Positions 1 through 6,485 of a stretch of 6,576 nucleotides of DNA are shown here, in pieces (the stretch's first letter is position 1; each line of letters opens with the position of its first letter). Source of the stretch: Pseudomonadota bacterium. GTDB taxonomy: Bacteria; Pseudomonadota; Gammaproteobacteria; Halothiobacillales; Halothiobacillaceae. Made by a program: the position numbers and the translations under genes. A model generated the notes under the pieces. The model was not told the origin of the DNA, did not search any database, and was given only the letters and a program-made list of their open reading frames with translations. The stretch covers positions 1-6,576 of the forward strand of contig JAJYPA010000468.1 of NCBI GenBank assembly GCA_021795795.1, written 5' to 3'.

Positions 1-17
1 TTCGCCCGGGGTGAGGC

Positions 18-2519
18 ATGGTAACCCCTCTGCGCGAACCCGCCGAACAGGTGCTGGAGTCCAGCCGGTCGCTCACGGATTTGATCCCGTGGCTGATGCC
101 CCTGAACGACGAGGTCGTCCTCTGCAAGGATGGGTCGCTCATGGCCGTCTTTGAATATGCGCCGCCCGACCCGGACGGCCAATCCCCTGATGACGTCGAC
201 GGCGATGCCGGCGCCGCCGAACGCGCCCTGCTACCGATGCGCCGGGAAGACGTCATGCTGTGGTTCATCGCGCGCCGACAGAAAGACCACGGATACCCTG
301 CCGGCACCTTCGATAATGTGACGGCTCGGGAGGTCGACGCATTTTATGCGGAGAGTTACAAAAAGCGAATCCATTATACCCATAAATACTATATGGCGGT
401 CTTGCTGAGCCCGGAGAAGCGCAGCGGCAAAATGATCGACACCTTCATTTACAACATGGAGCAGGGCCGCGGGGTAGTGCGCAGCGCCGGGCGCGCGATC
501 AAAAACTCCATCGGATTCTCCGCCATGGAGATCGCCGAAAACAATCGCCTCGAAGAACAGCGCATGGAACTCGAGACGCTGATTTCCTATTTCACCGCGA
601 CCCTTCCCCTCAAGATACAGAGGGTTTCGGGGAACACCCTCTGGGGACTTTTGAACAATTTCGTTTCCGCGTCCACCCAGGAACATCCCGTCAGCCTGCC
701 GGCATCCGGCGTGCTGCTGGATGGATATCTCGGTGAGGATACCATCGAAGTCGAGAGGGACCATCTCGTCTTCGAGGGCCACACCGCCCGCAAATATGTC
801 GCGGCGATCTCGATCAAGAATGACGCGGAATCATTCCCGGAGGAAACCAACCCCGGCATGATGGACAAGATCTACGACGTGGATGCGGAATGGACCTACT
901 GCATGGCGTTGAAAATGACCAACCTCCAGCAGGCCCGCGGCATCGTTCGCCAGTTCTCGCGGTTCTACCGGAATACCCGCAAGAGCGTCATGACCATGGT
1001 GGGAGAGGTCGTCACCAACACGGAATCGTCGAAAATCAACTACGACGCCGACGTTCATGCCCAGGACACGGACGCCGCGATGGCCGACTTCTCCAACAGT
1101 CCGGTGGCGGCCTACGCCAACGTCACGGTGCTGGTACAGGCTGACTCGCCCGGTGACCTGAAGCGTTCCGTCGAGCATATGACCAAAGCCATCCACGAAA
1201 ATCAGATCATGACCATCCGGGAGAGCATGCATCTGCTGTCTTCCTGGGCGGGGACGCTGCCTGGTCAATGGGCCATCCCCGTGCGATGGGTGTTTCTTAC
1301 CGGCGGACCCATCGCCGACATGCTCCCCCTGCACGGCATCTACCAGGGGGCACCCTATAACGCGTATCTCACCAAACAACGCGGGTTTCATCATTCCGCC
1401 TTGTCGGTCATGGATACCGCCCAGCGCACCATCTTCCACTTCAATTTTCACGTCGGCGATCTCGGTCACACCCTGCTCGTGGGTCCATCCCGCTCCGGCA
1501 AGAGTGTTTGGGTCAACTTCCTGCTGTCGCAGTTCCACCGCTACCCCAATTCCCGGATCATCGTCTTCGACAAGGACCGCAGTTGCTGGATCACCACCCA
1601 CATGCACGACGGCAAGTACATGGGGGTGAACGAACCGGGCGGCCTCGCCATGAATCCCGTGAAACACCTGTCCACGGACTCCGACTGGAACTGGTTCAAA
1701 CAGTTCGCCGATCAGATCCTCTCCGTGCGCGACGGCCCATTGACCGCCGATGAAATCACAGAACTCAGCCATGCCGTCGAACGCCTCAAAAGCTCGCCCG
1801 TCAACTTGCGAACCCTCTCCACCCTGAACGACTGTTTTAGCGGCGAGGCCGCCGCCAAACTCAAGGGCCGTCTGGCGCCCTGGATCGGGAACGGCATCTG
1901 GTCACGGTTCTTCAACGGGGACAGCGACAGCATCGAGTTTAGCCGTTTCACCACGATTTCCGTGGACGACATCCTGGATTTCAAGGACGCCGCGCGGGCT
2001 TTCCTCTTGTATCTGTTCCACCGCATCGAAAAAAGCCTGGATGGCGCCCCGACGGTCATCTATTTGGAAGAGGCCTGGTTTGCCCTCGAAGATCCGGTGT
2101 TCTCGCAGAAACTGAAGGAGTGGCTGAAGCGTCTGGCCAAGATGAACGTCATGGTGGTCATGGCCACGCAATCCGCCCTGGACGCCGCCGATTCCAAAGC
2201 GTTTGCGTCGATTCTGGACAACGTGCCCACGATGGTGTTTCTGCCCAACAAAAGAGCCAAGTCATTCCGCAAGCTGTACAAGGACGCCTTTCAGTTGGAA
2301 GACCATCAAGTGGATTTGCTCTCGGATATAACGGAAAAGAAGGACTATTTTGTCATGCAAGGGGGGGTTCCCAAGCTGATAAACTGCAAATTCAGTACGG
2401 AAGTGCTGGCCCGTTTGCGCTCTGACGATGCGGCCAGAAAACTGTTTCAACAATGGATGGATTCGGGCAACCCCGACTGGAAGGCGCATTATGTGGAAGC
2501 CGCGTACGCACTCGATTAA
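18..2519 (+). CDS. trbE: TrbE/VirB4-family conjugative transfer ATPase
   Basis: This is the cytoplasmic, membrane-associated ATPase that powers pilus biogenesis and transfer in P-type type IV secretion systems. The 833-residue length is normal for TrbE. The N-terminal part (about 1-430) has TrbE-like openings such as PWLMPLNDEVVLCKDGS near residues 24-40. The ATPase domain follows, with Walker A GPSRSGKS at 489-496 (K495, S496), a Walker B-like strand VIYLEEAW at 680-687, an ATQS motif at 716-719 and FLPN at 741-744, all arranged as in VirB4 proteins. The usual Walker B aspartate is replaced by E684, followed by the conserved E685. An in-frame TGA at 12-14 prevents any earlier start, and a G-rich stretch at 8-16 can serve as ribosome binding site. 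The gene overlaps trbJ by 29 nt, as in a compact transfer operon. The family assignment is firm; TrbE rather than VirB4 in the strict sense rests on the trbJ-trbL neighbours. Confidence 0.95.
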   Translation: MVTPLREPAEQVLESSRSLTDLIPWLMPLNDEVVLCKDGSLMAVFEYAPPDPDGQSPDDVDGDAGAAERALLPMRREDVMLWFIARRQKDHGYPAGTFDNVTAREVDAFYAESYKKRIHYTHKYYMAVLLSPEKRSGKMIDTFIYNMEQGRGVVRSAGRAIKNSIGFSAMEIAENNRLEEQRMELETLISYFTATLPLKIQRVSGNTLWGLLNNFVSASTQEHPVSLPASGVLLDGYLGEDTIEVERDHLVFEGHTARKYVAAISIKNDAESFPEETNPGMMDKIYDVDAEWTYCMALKMTNLQQARGIVRQFSRFYRNTRKSVMTMVGEVVTNTESSKINYDADVHAQDTDAAMADFSNSPVAAYANVTVLVQADSPGDLKRSVEHMTKAIHENQIMTIRESMHLLSSWAGTLPGQWAIPVRWVFLTGGPIADMLPLHGIYQGAPYNAYLTKQRGFHHSALSVMDTAQRTIFHFNFHVGDLGHTLLVGPSRSGKSVWVNFLLSQFHRYPNSRIIVFDKDRSCWITTHMHDGKYMGVNEPGGLAMNPVKHLSTDSDWNWFKQFADQILSVRDGPLTADEITELSHAVERLKSSPVNLRTLSTLNDCFSGEAAAKLKGRLAPWIGNGIWSRFFNGDSDSIEFSRFTTISVDDILDFKDAARAFLLYLFHRIEKSLDGAPTVIYLEEAWFALEDPVFSQKLKEWLKRLAKMNVMVVMATQSALDAADSKAFASILDNVPTMVFLPNKRAKSFRKLYKDAFQLEDHQVDLLSDITEKKDYFVMQGGVPKLINCKFSTEVLARLRSDDAARKLFQQWMDSGNPDWKAHYVEAAYALD
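2479..2484 (+). promoter_or_regulatory. Ribosome binding site that sets the trbJ start
   Basis: GGAAGG lies 6 nt before the ATG at 2491, inside the end of trbE. It decides the start: the frame is open back to an ATG at 2428, but those 21 extra residues would precede a well-formed signal peptide and lack a good ribosome binding site. Confidence 0.7.
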
Positions 2520-3339
2520 ATCCGTCGCCACCGCCGTGGCGCTGACGCTCGGGATCAATTTGATCCCGGCCGCTGGCGCCGGCACGCTTACGGGAGGCGC
2601 GACATTTCCCGAGCAGATTGTGCAGGAGTTTACCGCGCTGGAGCAATACGGCAAGAATATCACAGCCGCCGAAGCCGATCTGAGCACACAGATGAATACG
2701 CTCAATCAATATACGGCCGATCTGCAGAACCTGGCGTCCATGCCATCAGAAGGTCTTTCACAAATCACCATGCCCTTCCAACAAGCCATGTACGACTACC
2801 AGCAGGCCACCGGTCTGATGAACGAGTACCGGTACATGTACGGTAATTTGTCGAACATCCAGAACGGCATGGCACAACAGCAAATGTATATGCTCAATTC
2901 AGCGCTGTCTCCGCAAGACTATGCGGCCGCGGTCTACCAGGAGCAGGGTTATCAGGCGCAACAAAATCAGGCGCAGATAGCATCTATCGCGGCATCCATG
3001 CAGGCGGTGGACCAGGAAGGGCCGCTTATTCAGCAACAGCAGGCCGCATTGCCCGCCATATCCGGTAATGTGGCCGGCTTTCAGCAACTTTCCGCACAGT
3101 TGACCGTCCTGGAACAGCAGAACCGGTTGATGCTGGCGGATATTCAGCAGGCGCAGATGCAGAAGGAAAACAATGGTCTGGATGGAAATACGCAGATGGC
3201 TGCGGTTAACAACCAAAACCAAGCCGCAAATGCATATGCAGACAAGGTGGGCGCCAGCATACTTAGCGCTGATGCCGCGGCTCAGGCGAGCGCCCAACAA
3301 GCGGACGCTACCATGCTTGCAAACCGCTTAACCCCTTAA
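2491..3339 (+). CDS. trbJ: TrbJ/VirB5-like P-type conjugative transfer protein
   Basis: This is a predicted exported 282-residue protein, probably a periplasmic or minor-pilus component of the Trb mating apparatus. The start at 2491 gives a classical Sec signal peptide: a basic n-region (K3, R5, K10), a hydrophobic core at about 12-26, and a likely signal peptidase cut after A30 (AGA then GT). The mature N-terminus has the TrbJ-like pattern GGATFPEQIVQEF at about 35-47, followed by a long glutamine-rich helical region with spaced NLASMP-type and QQ-rich segments, consistent with coiled coil. No membrane segment is seen after the signal peptide. The gene overlaps trbE by 29 nt and is followed by trbL after 21 nt, which is the order expected in Ti/ICE-type trb clusters. 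Primary sequence is poorly conserved in this family, so position in the operon carries part of the call. Confidence 0.82.
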   Translation: MWKPRTHSIKSVATAVALTLGINLIPAAGAGTLTGGATFPEQIVQEFTALEQYGKNITAAEADLSTQMNTLNQYTADLQNLASMPSEGLSQITMPFQQAMYDYQQATGLMNEYRYMYGNLSNIQNGMAQQQMYMLNSALSPQDYAAAVYQEQGYQAQQNQAQIASIAASMQAVDQEGPLIQQQQAALPAISGNVAGFQQLSAQLTVLEQQNRLMLADIQQAQMQKENNGLDGNTQMAAVNNQNQAANAYADKVGASILSADAAAQASAQQADATMLANRLTP

Positions 3340-3360
3340 CTATAGGATAATCATACAACT

Positions 3361-4548
3361 ATGCTGAAATCTAAATTATACGATCCCATCAATAGTATGA
3401 TATTGATTATTCTATTCCTGACGGCATTCGCCTACGCAACACCAGCGTCAGCCATCGTGCCACCACAATTGGAGCAACAGATTCAAGCGGCCGATGCAGG
3501 AAAACCTCCACCAAACACAACCATCACCACTACCGGCGGACTCACGATCAGCGATAAAACAACACCGATCAATTTTACGCAATATGATTCCATTGTTCTT
3601 ACCATGGAGAGGGCCGGAACCACCATGGCGGAACGTTTCGTGCCCGATGCGGAAAAACTCGCATCAATTCTGGGTGGCATTGGATTCACATGGTTGGGAA
3701 TCATGATCATGCTGTCTCAGGCTGATGTCTGGCACATGGGTTTACGGCCGATATTCATTCTGGCAATATATTATGGGATTACCTTGGCTATGCTGGAATT
3801 TTATCCAGCATTTTCCGCAGACGTAATCAATGGATTTTTCTACGCCGCCTCTACGCTAACTCAAACGAACGCCCTAAATGGATACAGCGTGGCGGGGAAG
3901 ATGTTTTCCAATTTCGGGAGCATGACAACCGCCTTGTGGTATTCGCTAAATCCGCACCTTCTCCCGCTGACTAGTAGCTGGGAAGCTTTACCAGATGACG
4001 TCGTCAAACTTTTCTCTACGGGAACTAGATTTCTTATGGACGTGATCGAACTTTTGCCGTGGGCAGCTGTTATGATGATTTCTGCTCTTTTATTTTGCGT
4101 TCTGTTCATCACATTTCAGATTGGAATCGCCGTGGCCATTGCCGTTGGGCCGGTCTTTATTCCATTTCTCGTTCTGCCCATCACCAGATTCCTGTTTGAA
4201 GGGTGGCTCAAATTCCTCATCATGGCGGGGATATACTATTTGGCAGCAGTGGTAGTAGCGTCGCTGATAGGGGTTGGCATGCTTGCGTTCGCTCAAGATA
4301 CTCAGAACCTTGACGCGGCAATGAATGGTGTTTCCTCCCTCAGCACCATTCAGCATGGCTTTGTTATCAATATGGGAATAATTTCACAATTGGGGGTCTT
4401 TGATCTGGTTGGCTTATTGGCCATGCTTATGGTTCCATCATTTGCTCATGCCATGGCTGGCAGTGTCAACCTATCCGGATTGGATATGGGTGCCAAGACT
4501 GCCAGTATGGCGACAAAGGGCCTAACAAAGGGTCTATCCAAAAAATGA
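3361..4548 (+). CDS. trbL: TrbL/VirB6-family inner-membrane conjugation protein
   Basis: This is a polytopic inner-membrane protein expected to form part of the transfer channel. Of 395 residues, 1-31 form a signal-like hydrophobic leader with a possible cut after PASA (A31). A polar periplasmic stretch follows to about 98. Hydrophobic segments then lie near 101-119, 127-148, 232-262, 264-275, 283-310 and 335-362. The stretch at 262-286 (VGPVFIPF, then ITRFLFEGWLKFLI) is the strongest TrbL/VirB6 signature, resembling the family's GP.F.PF...TR.FFEGWL pattern. The C-terminal tail after the last segment is short (about 33 residues, lysine-rich at the end), whereas many TrbL proteins carry a long polar tail and exceed 500 residues. 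An AGGA at 3344-3347 is 13 nt from the ATG, which is rather long, but no better start is visible. The gene is visibly more AT-rich than trbE. Its stop overlaps the next ORF by ATGA. Confidence 0.9.
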   Translation: MLKSKLYDPINSMILIILFLTAFAYATPASAIVPPQLEQQIQAADAGKPPPNTTITTTGGLTISDKTTPINFTQYDSIVLTMERAGTTMAERFVPDAEKLASILGGIGFTWLGIMIMLSQADVWHMGLRPIFILAIYYGITLAMLEFYPAFSADVINGFFYAASTLTQTNALNGYSVAGKMFSNFGSMTTALWYSLNPHLLPLTSSWEALPDDVVKLFSTGTRFLMDVIELLPWAAVMMISALLFCVLFITFQIGIAVAIAVGPVFIPFLVLPITRFLFEGWLKFLIMAGIYYLAAVVVASLIGVGMLAFAQDTQNLDAAMNGVSSLSTIQHGFVINMGIISQLGVFDLVGLLAMLMVPSFAHAMAGSVNLSGLDMGAKTASMATKGLTKGLSKK

Positions 4549-4784
4549 AAACGAACGATTCTGTCCATGCGGTATTGGCGCAACTGGAAATCCGCAGATC
4601 CATGCCAATGGAGACAAGGAGCCTTGCCGTCATGGACGACAAAGACGGAAAAACATTCCTTGGGTTGATGGTCTGGAATATCGGTACGCTGGTCCAGGAC
4701 ACGCCTGAGCTAATAGCAGCCTTTATCATAGCTATTGCAGTATCTATAGGGCTTGTGGCCGCCAAATTTATAGGCTACGTGTAA
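4545..4784 (+). CDS. Small predicted tail-anchored membrane protein, unknown function
   Basis: I do not recognise this 79-residue protein. Its ATG overlaps the trbL stop (ATGA at 4545-4548), so it is probably translated by coupling and belongs to the transfer operon. The first 50 or so residues are polar, with an acidic/basic patch (MDDKDGKTF at 30-38). Residues about 56-76 form one strong hydrophobic helix ending in a short KFIGYV tail, which suggests a C-terminally anchored inner-membrane protein. It is not an obvious TrbK entry-exclusion lipoprotein, since there is no signal peptide or lipobox cysteine. A second possible start is M30 at 4632, preceded by AAGGAG at 4616-4621 with 10 nt spacing; that would give a 50-residue protein. 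It is the last gene of the operon before the non-coding gap. Confidence 0.6.
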   Translation: MKTNDSVHAVLAQLEIRRSMPMETRSLAVMDDKDGKTFLGLMVWNIGTLVQDTPELIAAFIIAIAVSIGLVAAKFIGYV

Positions 4785-4810
4785 AGTTAACGTAAACAGT
4801 TAGTAATTAT

Positions 4811-4829
4811 CCACCGGCAAAGCCGGTGG
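4811..4829 (+). terminator. GC-rich hairpin downstream of the trb operon
   Basis: An 8-bp perfect stem (ccaccggc paired with gccggtgg) closes a 3-nt AAA loop, 26 nt after the last operon stop. Only a short T run (ctttac) follows, so it is at best a weak intrinsic terminator for the plus-strand genes. It also looks like the end palindrome of an IS200/IS605-like element. Confidence 0.45.
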
Positions 4830-4834
4830 CTTTA

Positions 4835-4871
4835 CGATTGCTGGCCCCTCAAAGGGGCCTAACCGCAATCG
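4835..4871. repeat. Nested double hairpin
   Basis: An outer 7-bp stem (cgattgc at 4835-4841 with gcaatcg at 4865-4871) encloses an inner 7-bp stem (ggcccct at 4843-4849 with aggggcc at 4853-4859) with a 3-nt loop and an asymmetric internal loop. Two perfect stems in register favour a folded RNA or single-stranded DNA structure over chance. Confidence 0.7.
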
Positions 4872-5023
4872 AAAAACTGATCCTGTGCAACACTCAGCAC
4901 TATTACCCAATCATTCTAACCAACTCGCAGTGTGATATACCCATCACTTAGTCCATCGACCCCTCATAAGCCTTTCACCACGTCGAAAGCCATACTCCCG
5001 GAATCGTCAAGCTTCGAGAGTCT

Positions 5024-5042
5024 CCCCCAGCAGAGCTGGGGG
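5024..5042. repeat. GC-rich palindrome at the right edge of the structured block
   Basis: An 8-bp perfect stem (cccccagc with gctggggg) has a 3-nt AGA loop. On the plus strand it is followed by TTTACC. It may end plus-strand transcription weakly, or be the end hairpin of the candidate mobile element. On the minus strand no T run follows, so it is a poor terminator for the gene ending at 5114. Confidence 0.65.
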
Positions 5043-5113
5043 TTTACCCTGAAGAAATTATTATTGCAGTCTGGATTCACAATCGTTATGTTCTCACTCT
5101 TTTAATCAGAAAT

Positions 5114-5578
5114 TCAACGTATTCTGTACCATATTTCCACCGACTGCTTCTTCCACAAGTAGTAGACCGTAACTACAGAAAACCCCCACAATATACCTTC
5201 CACAATCATGCCTATCTTCATGGACATCAGCATGAACGCCATCCCAATCACGGTGAGAACGGACAATGTTAATCCAGCCAGGACGGAGAGATAGAACACA
5301 CCAAAACCACCAAACAATAAGACCAAGAGGAGCGCCATACCCAGAGACGGAAGTTTCGGCGTCACCACAACATCTTGCGGAACAGGTTTCCCAATGCCTT
5401 TGGTGGAAAAGCTCAAAGGATTGCGATGCGTATTCCCCATGCGATGCAACAGGAAGACCGCCATCGTCATGCCAGCCAGCAGGGAACCCGCGACCGGAAC
5501 CGCAAACCACAGTAGTCGCAATCCAACTTCGGCCCAGAAATGGTCTCGTAGAATCCGCAAAAGCGACTCGAAGGACAT
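5114..5578 (-). CDS. Small polytopic membrane protein, unknown family
   Basis: I do not recognise a family for this 154-residue protein. Hydrophobic segments are visible near residues 20-44, 80-100, 101-120 and 125-142, so about four inner-membrane helices are predicted. A polar loop at about 46-78 contains several prolines and basic residues, and the C-terminus is basic (KK at 143-144, ending YRIR). The start ATG at 5576-5578 has GGAAGAG at 5581-5587, two nt upstream of it, which is close but usable. The ATG also shares a base with a TAA at 5578-5580 (TAATG), which suggests translational coupling to the open stretch behind lemA. It therefore probably forms one transcription unit with lemA and may act with it at the membrane; that partnership is inference from gene order. 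It converges on the trb operon. Confidence 0.75.
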   Translation of the reverse strand: MSFESLLRILRDHFWAEVGLRLLWFAVPVAGSLLAGMTMAVFLLHRMGNTHRNPLSFSTKGIGKPVPQDVVVTPKLPSLGMALLLVLLFGGFGVFYLSVLAGLTLSVLTVIGMAFMLMSMKIGMIVEGILWGFSVVTVYYLWKKQSVEIWYRIR

Positions 5579-5718
5579 TACTCTTCCAGACCATGCGCTT
5601 GGATGGGCTCTTCGGCTGCCCTATCGGATCCGGTCGTGATTCTCGTACTCAATTTAGGTTCCGCCCCAGCATCGGCATGTACTTCCACTGGCACAGGAGC
5701 TAATGGATCATTGGTGGT
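5578..5718 (-). other. In-frame open extension of lemA or tiny coupled ORF
   Basis: After the lemA stop (5719-5721) the same frame stays open for 46 codons and closes with a TAA that overlaps the ATG of the next gene (TAATG). The translation is rich in A, E, P and T, begins TTNDPLAP and ends QAHGLEE. It has no ATG; GTG codons at the 9th and 11th positions could start a tiny ORF, but no ribosome binding site precedes them. It may be the remnant of a longer LemA tail cut by a stop codon, a readthrough extension, a short unannotated gene, or chance. A 46-codon open frame alone is not statistically strong; the exact stop/start overlap is what makes it notable. Confidence 0.3.
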
Positions 5719-6396
5719 TTACTCTTTCCTGGCGTTTTTCGCCCCTTCCATTATTTTTCCCGCGCCGGAACTGATTCGCGAAGCACCAGAGCTTACCCCC
5801 TTGGATATCCGGGCCGTCGTCGCGGACATCATCTGCCGGAGCATGGCCCCGTCATCCGTCTGGAAACTTTTCAGATTCATCAGCTCATCCGCATTTTCCA
5901 CATCGAAGTAAGGCGCTTCAGGAAAACCCAGTTTCGCCGCCCATAGGGCATGTGGGAACTGAACCCGCGTCGAGTTGTAACGCCGAACAACGCCATTATA
6001 TTTCTCGCGGCGCTCCTGCAGTGTATCCTCTACCTTGGATATCTCACCGATCAGCATTTGGTAGCTCACATTGGCCTTTAGTTCGGGGAAACTGGCGGCT
6101 ATTGCCTGGATGCGACCCAGGGCATTAGTGCCTTGCTGATAGAGGCCGGCTGCTTCAGTGATGGCGGTCTGATTATTGGAGATCGTGATCTGTGCCAACT
6201 TCTCATGATCCGCGTAGCCTGAGACCACCGAGATCAATTGGTTAATCAGATCGCTCCTTTTTTTCATTGCTGCCATGATGTTGGAGTGGTTCTCCTTAAC
6301 CTCTTGGCCCATACCCTGCAACCCGTTGTACGATCTGATCGCCATGATTACAAATCCCGCCGCGATCAAGATGAGAAAGAAAAAAAGACCAAACAT
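5719..6396 (-). CDS. lemA: LemA-family membrane-anchored protein
   Basis: This is a LemA-family protein of 225 residues. Family members have one N-terminal membrane helix and a long helical domain; their molecular role is poorly defined. Residues 2-20 form the anchor. Family hallmarks follow: SYNGL at 22-26, EVKENHSNI at 32-40, KKRSDLI at 45-51, VSGYADHEK at 58-66, FPELKAN at 103-109, EDTLQERREKYN at 123-134, and the FP...GFPEAPYF block at 147-164. The family is usually about 180-200 residues, so the Ser/Ala/Gly/Lys-rich tail after about 166 is longer than typical. The start at 6396 is chosen because GAGGAG lies 8 nt upstream and it places the membrane anchor at the N-terminus. The frame is open to an ATG at 6513, but that would add 39 polar residues before the anchor. 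The next gene downstream is a polytopic membrane protein in the same direction. Confidence 0.9.
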   Translation of the reverse strand: MFGLFFFLILIAAGFVIMAIRSYNGLQGMGQEVKENHSNIMAAMKKRSDLINQLISVVSGYADHEKLAQITISNNQTAITEAAGLYQQGTNALGRIQAIAASFPELKANVSYQMLIGEISKVEDTLQERREKYNGVVRRYNSTRVQFPHALWAAKLGFPEAPYFDVENADELMNLKSFQTDDGAMLRQMMSATTARISKGVSSGASRISSGAGKIMEGAKNARKE

Positions 6397-6404
6397 ATAG
6401 GTAA

Positions 6405-6410
6405 CTCCTC
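6405..6410 (-). promoter_or_regulatory. Ribosome binding site that sets the lemA start
   Basis: GAGGAG on the minus strand is 8 nt before the ATG at 6394-6396. It supports the shorter lemA start, which puts the membrane anchor at residue 2. Confidence 0.8.
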
Positions 6411-6460
6411 GTTGCTTTGGTGGGCACTGGCTAACGACGGCAAGCAATCTATAGTTCCAA

Positions 6461-6482
6461 ATTCCATAGAACAACATGGAAT
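6461..6482. promoter_or_regulatory. Inverted repeat upstream of lemA
   Basis: A perfect 7-bp inverted repeat (attccat at 6461-6467, atggaat at 6476-6482) with an 8-nt spacer lies 65 nt upstream of the lemA start and 3 nt past a possible upstream stop codon. It could be a regulator site or a weak terminator of the upstream gene. A TATAGA at 6448-6453 with TTGTTC at 6469-6474 (minus strand, 15-nt spacing) is only a poor sigma-70-like match, so a promoter here is uncertain. Confidence 0.3.
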
Positions 6483-6485
6483 CCG

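Larger units (their letters stand above)
4811..5042. mobile_element. Candidate transposase-less IS200/IS605-like element or structured RNA
   Basis: The 329-base gap between the convergent genes (4785-5113) holds no convincing gene. Most of it is a block bounded by two strong palindromes with 3-nt loops, at 4811-4829 and 5024-5042. Next to the left one is a nested double hairpin (4835-4871). Weaker stems lie inside: gtgat/atcac at 4932-4947 and ctttc/gaaag at 4972-4989. Palindromes at both ends, no long terminal inverted repeats and no target duplication that I can see fit IS200/IS605-type ends and their non-autonomous derivatives. Read on the minus strand, the block could be a structured RNA of the omega-RNA kind found next to IscB or TnpB nucleases, but no nuclease ORF is present. 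An alternative is a bidirectional termination region. The rest (4785-4810 and 5043-5113) is AT-rich with nothing recognisable. Confidence 0.45.

Noticed and set aside
1..24. End of an upstream gene such as trbD
   Set aside because: TGA at 12-14 and TAA at 22-24 (another frame) could each end an upstream gene, but only a few codons are visible, so no gene can be assigned.
831..1772. 313-codon open frame on the minus strand opposite trbE
   Set aside because: It is histidine- and valine-rich with no recognisable domain and lies wholly antisense to conserved ATPase sequence, so it is a shadow of high-GC coding.
2428..2490. Longer start for trbJ (21 extra residues)
   Set aside because: It would bury a clear signal peptide, has no good ribosome binding site, and would extend the overlap with trbE to about 90 nt. 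The ATG at 2491 has GGAAGG 6 nt upstream.
4785..5113. CRISPR array or direct repeats in the non-coding gap
   Set aside because: The repeated signals are inverted repeats with different sequences. No regularly spaced direct repeats are visible.
5106..5594. Overlapping 162-codon minus-strand frame over the small membrane protein
   Set aside because: The composition (many W, C, H, R and S) is unlike a real protein, while the other frame gives clean transmembrane helices and a ribosome binding site.
6380..6386. Seven-base A/T run near the start of lemA as a phase-variation tract
   Set aside because: It is short and simply encodes phenylalanines of the membrane anchor; nothing else suggests slippage.
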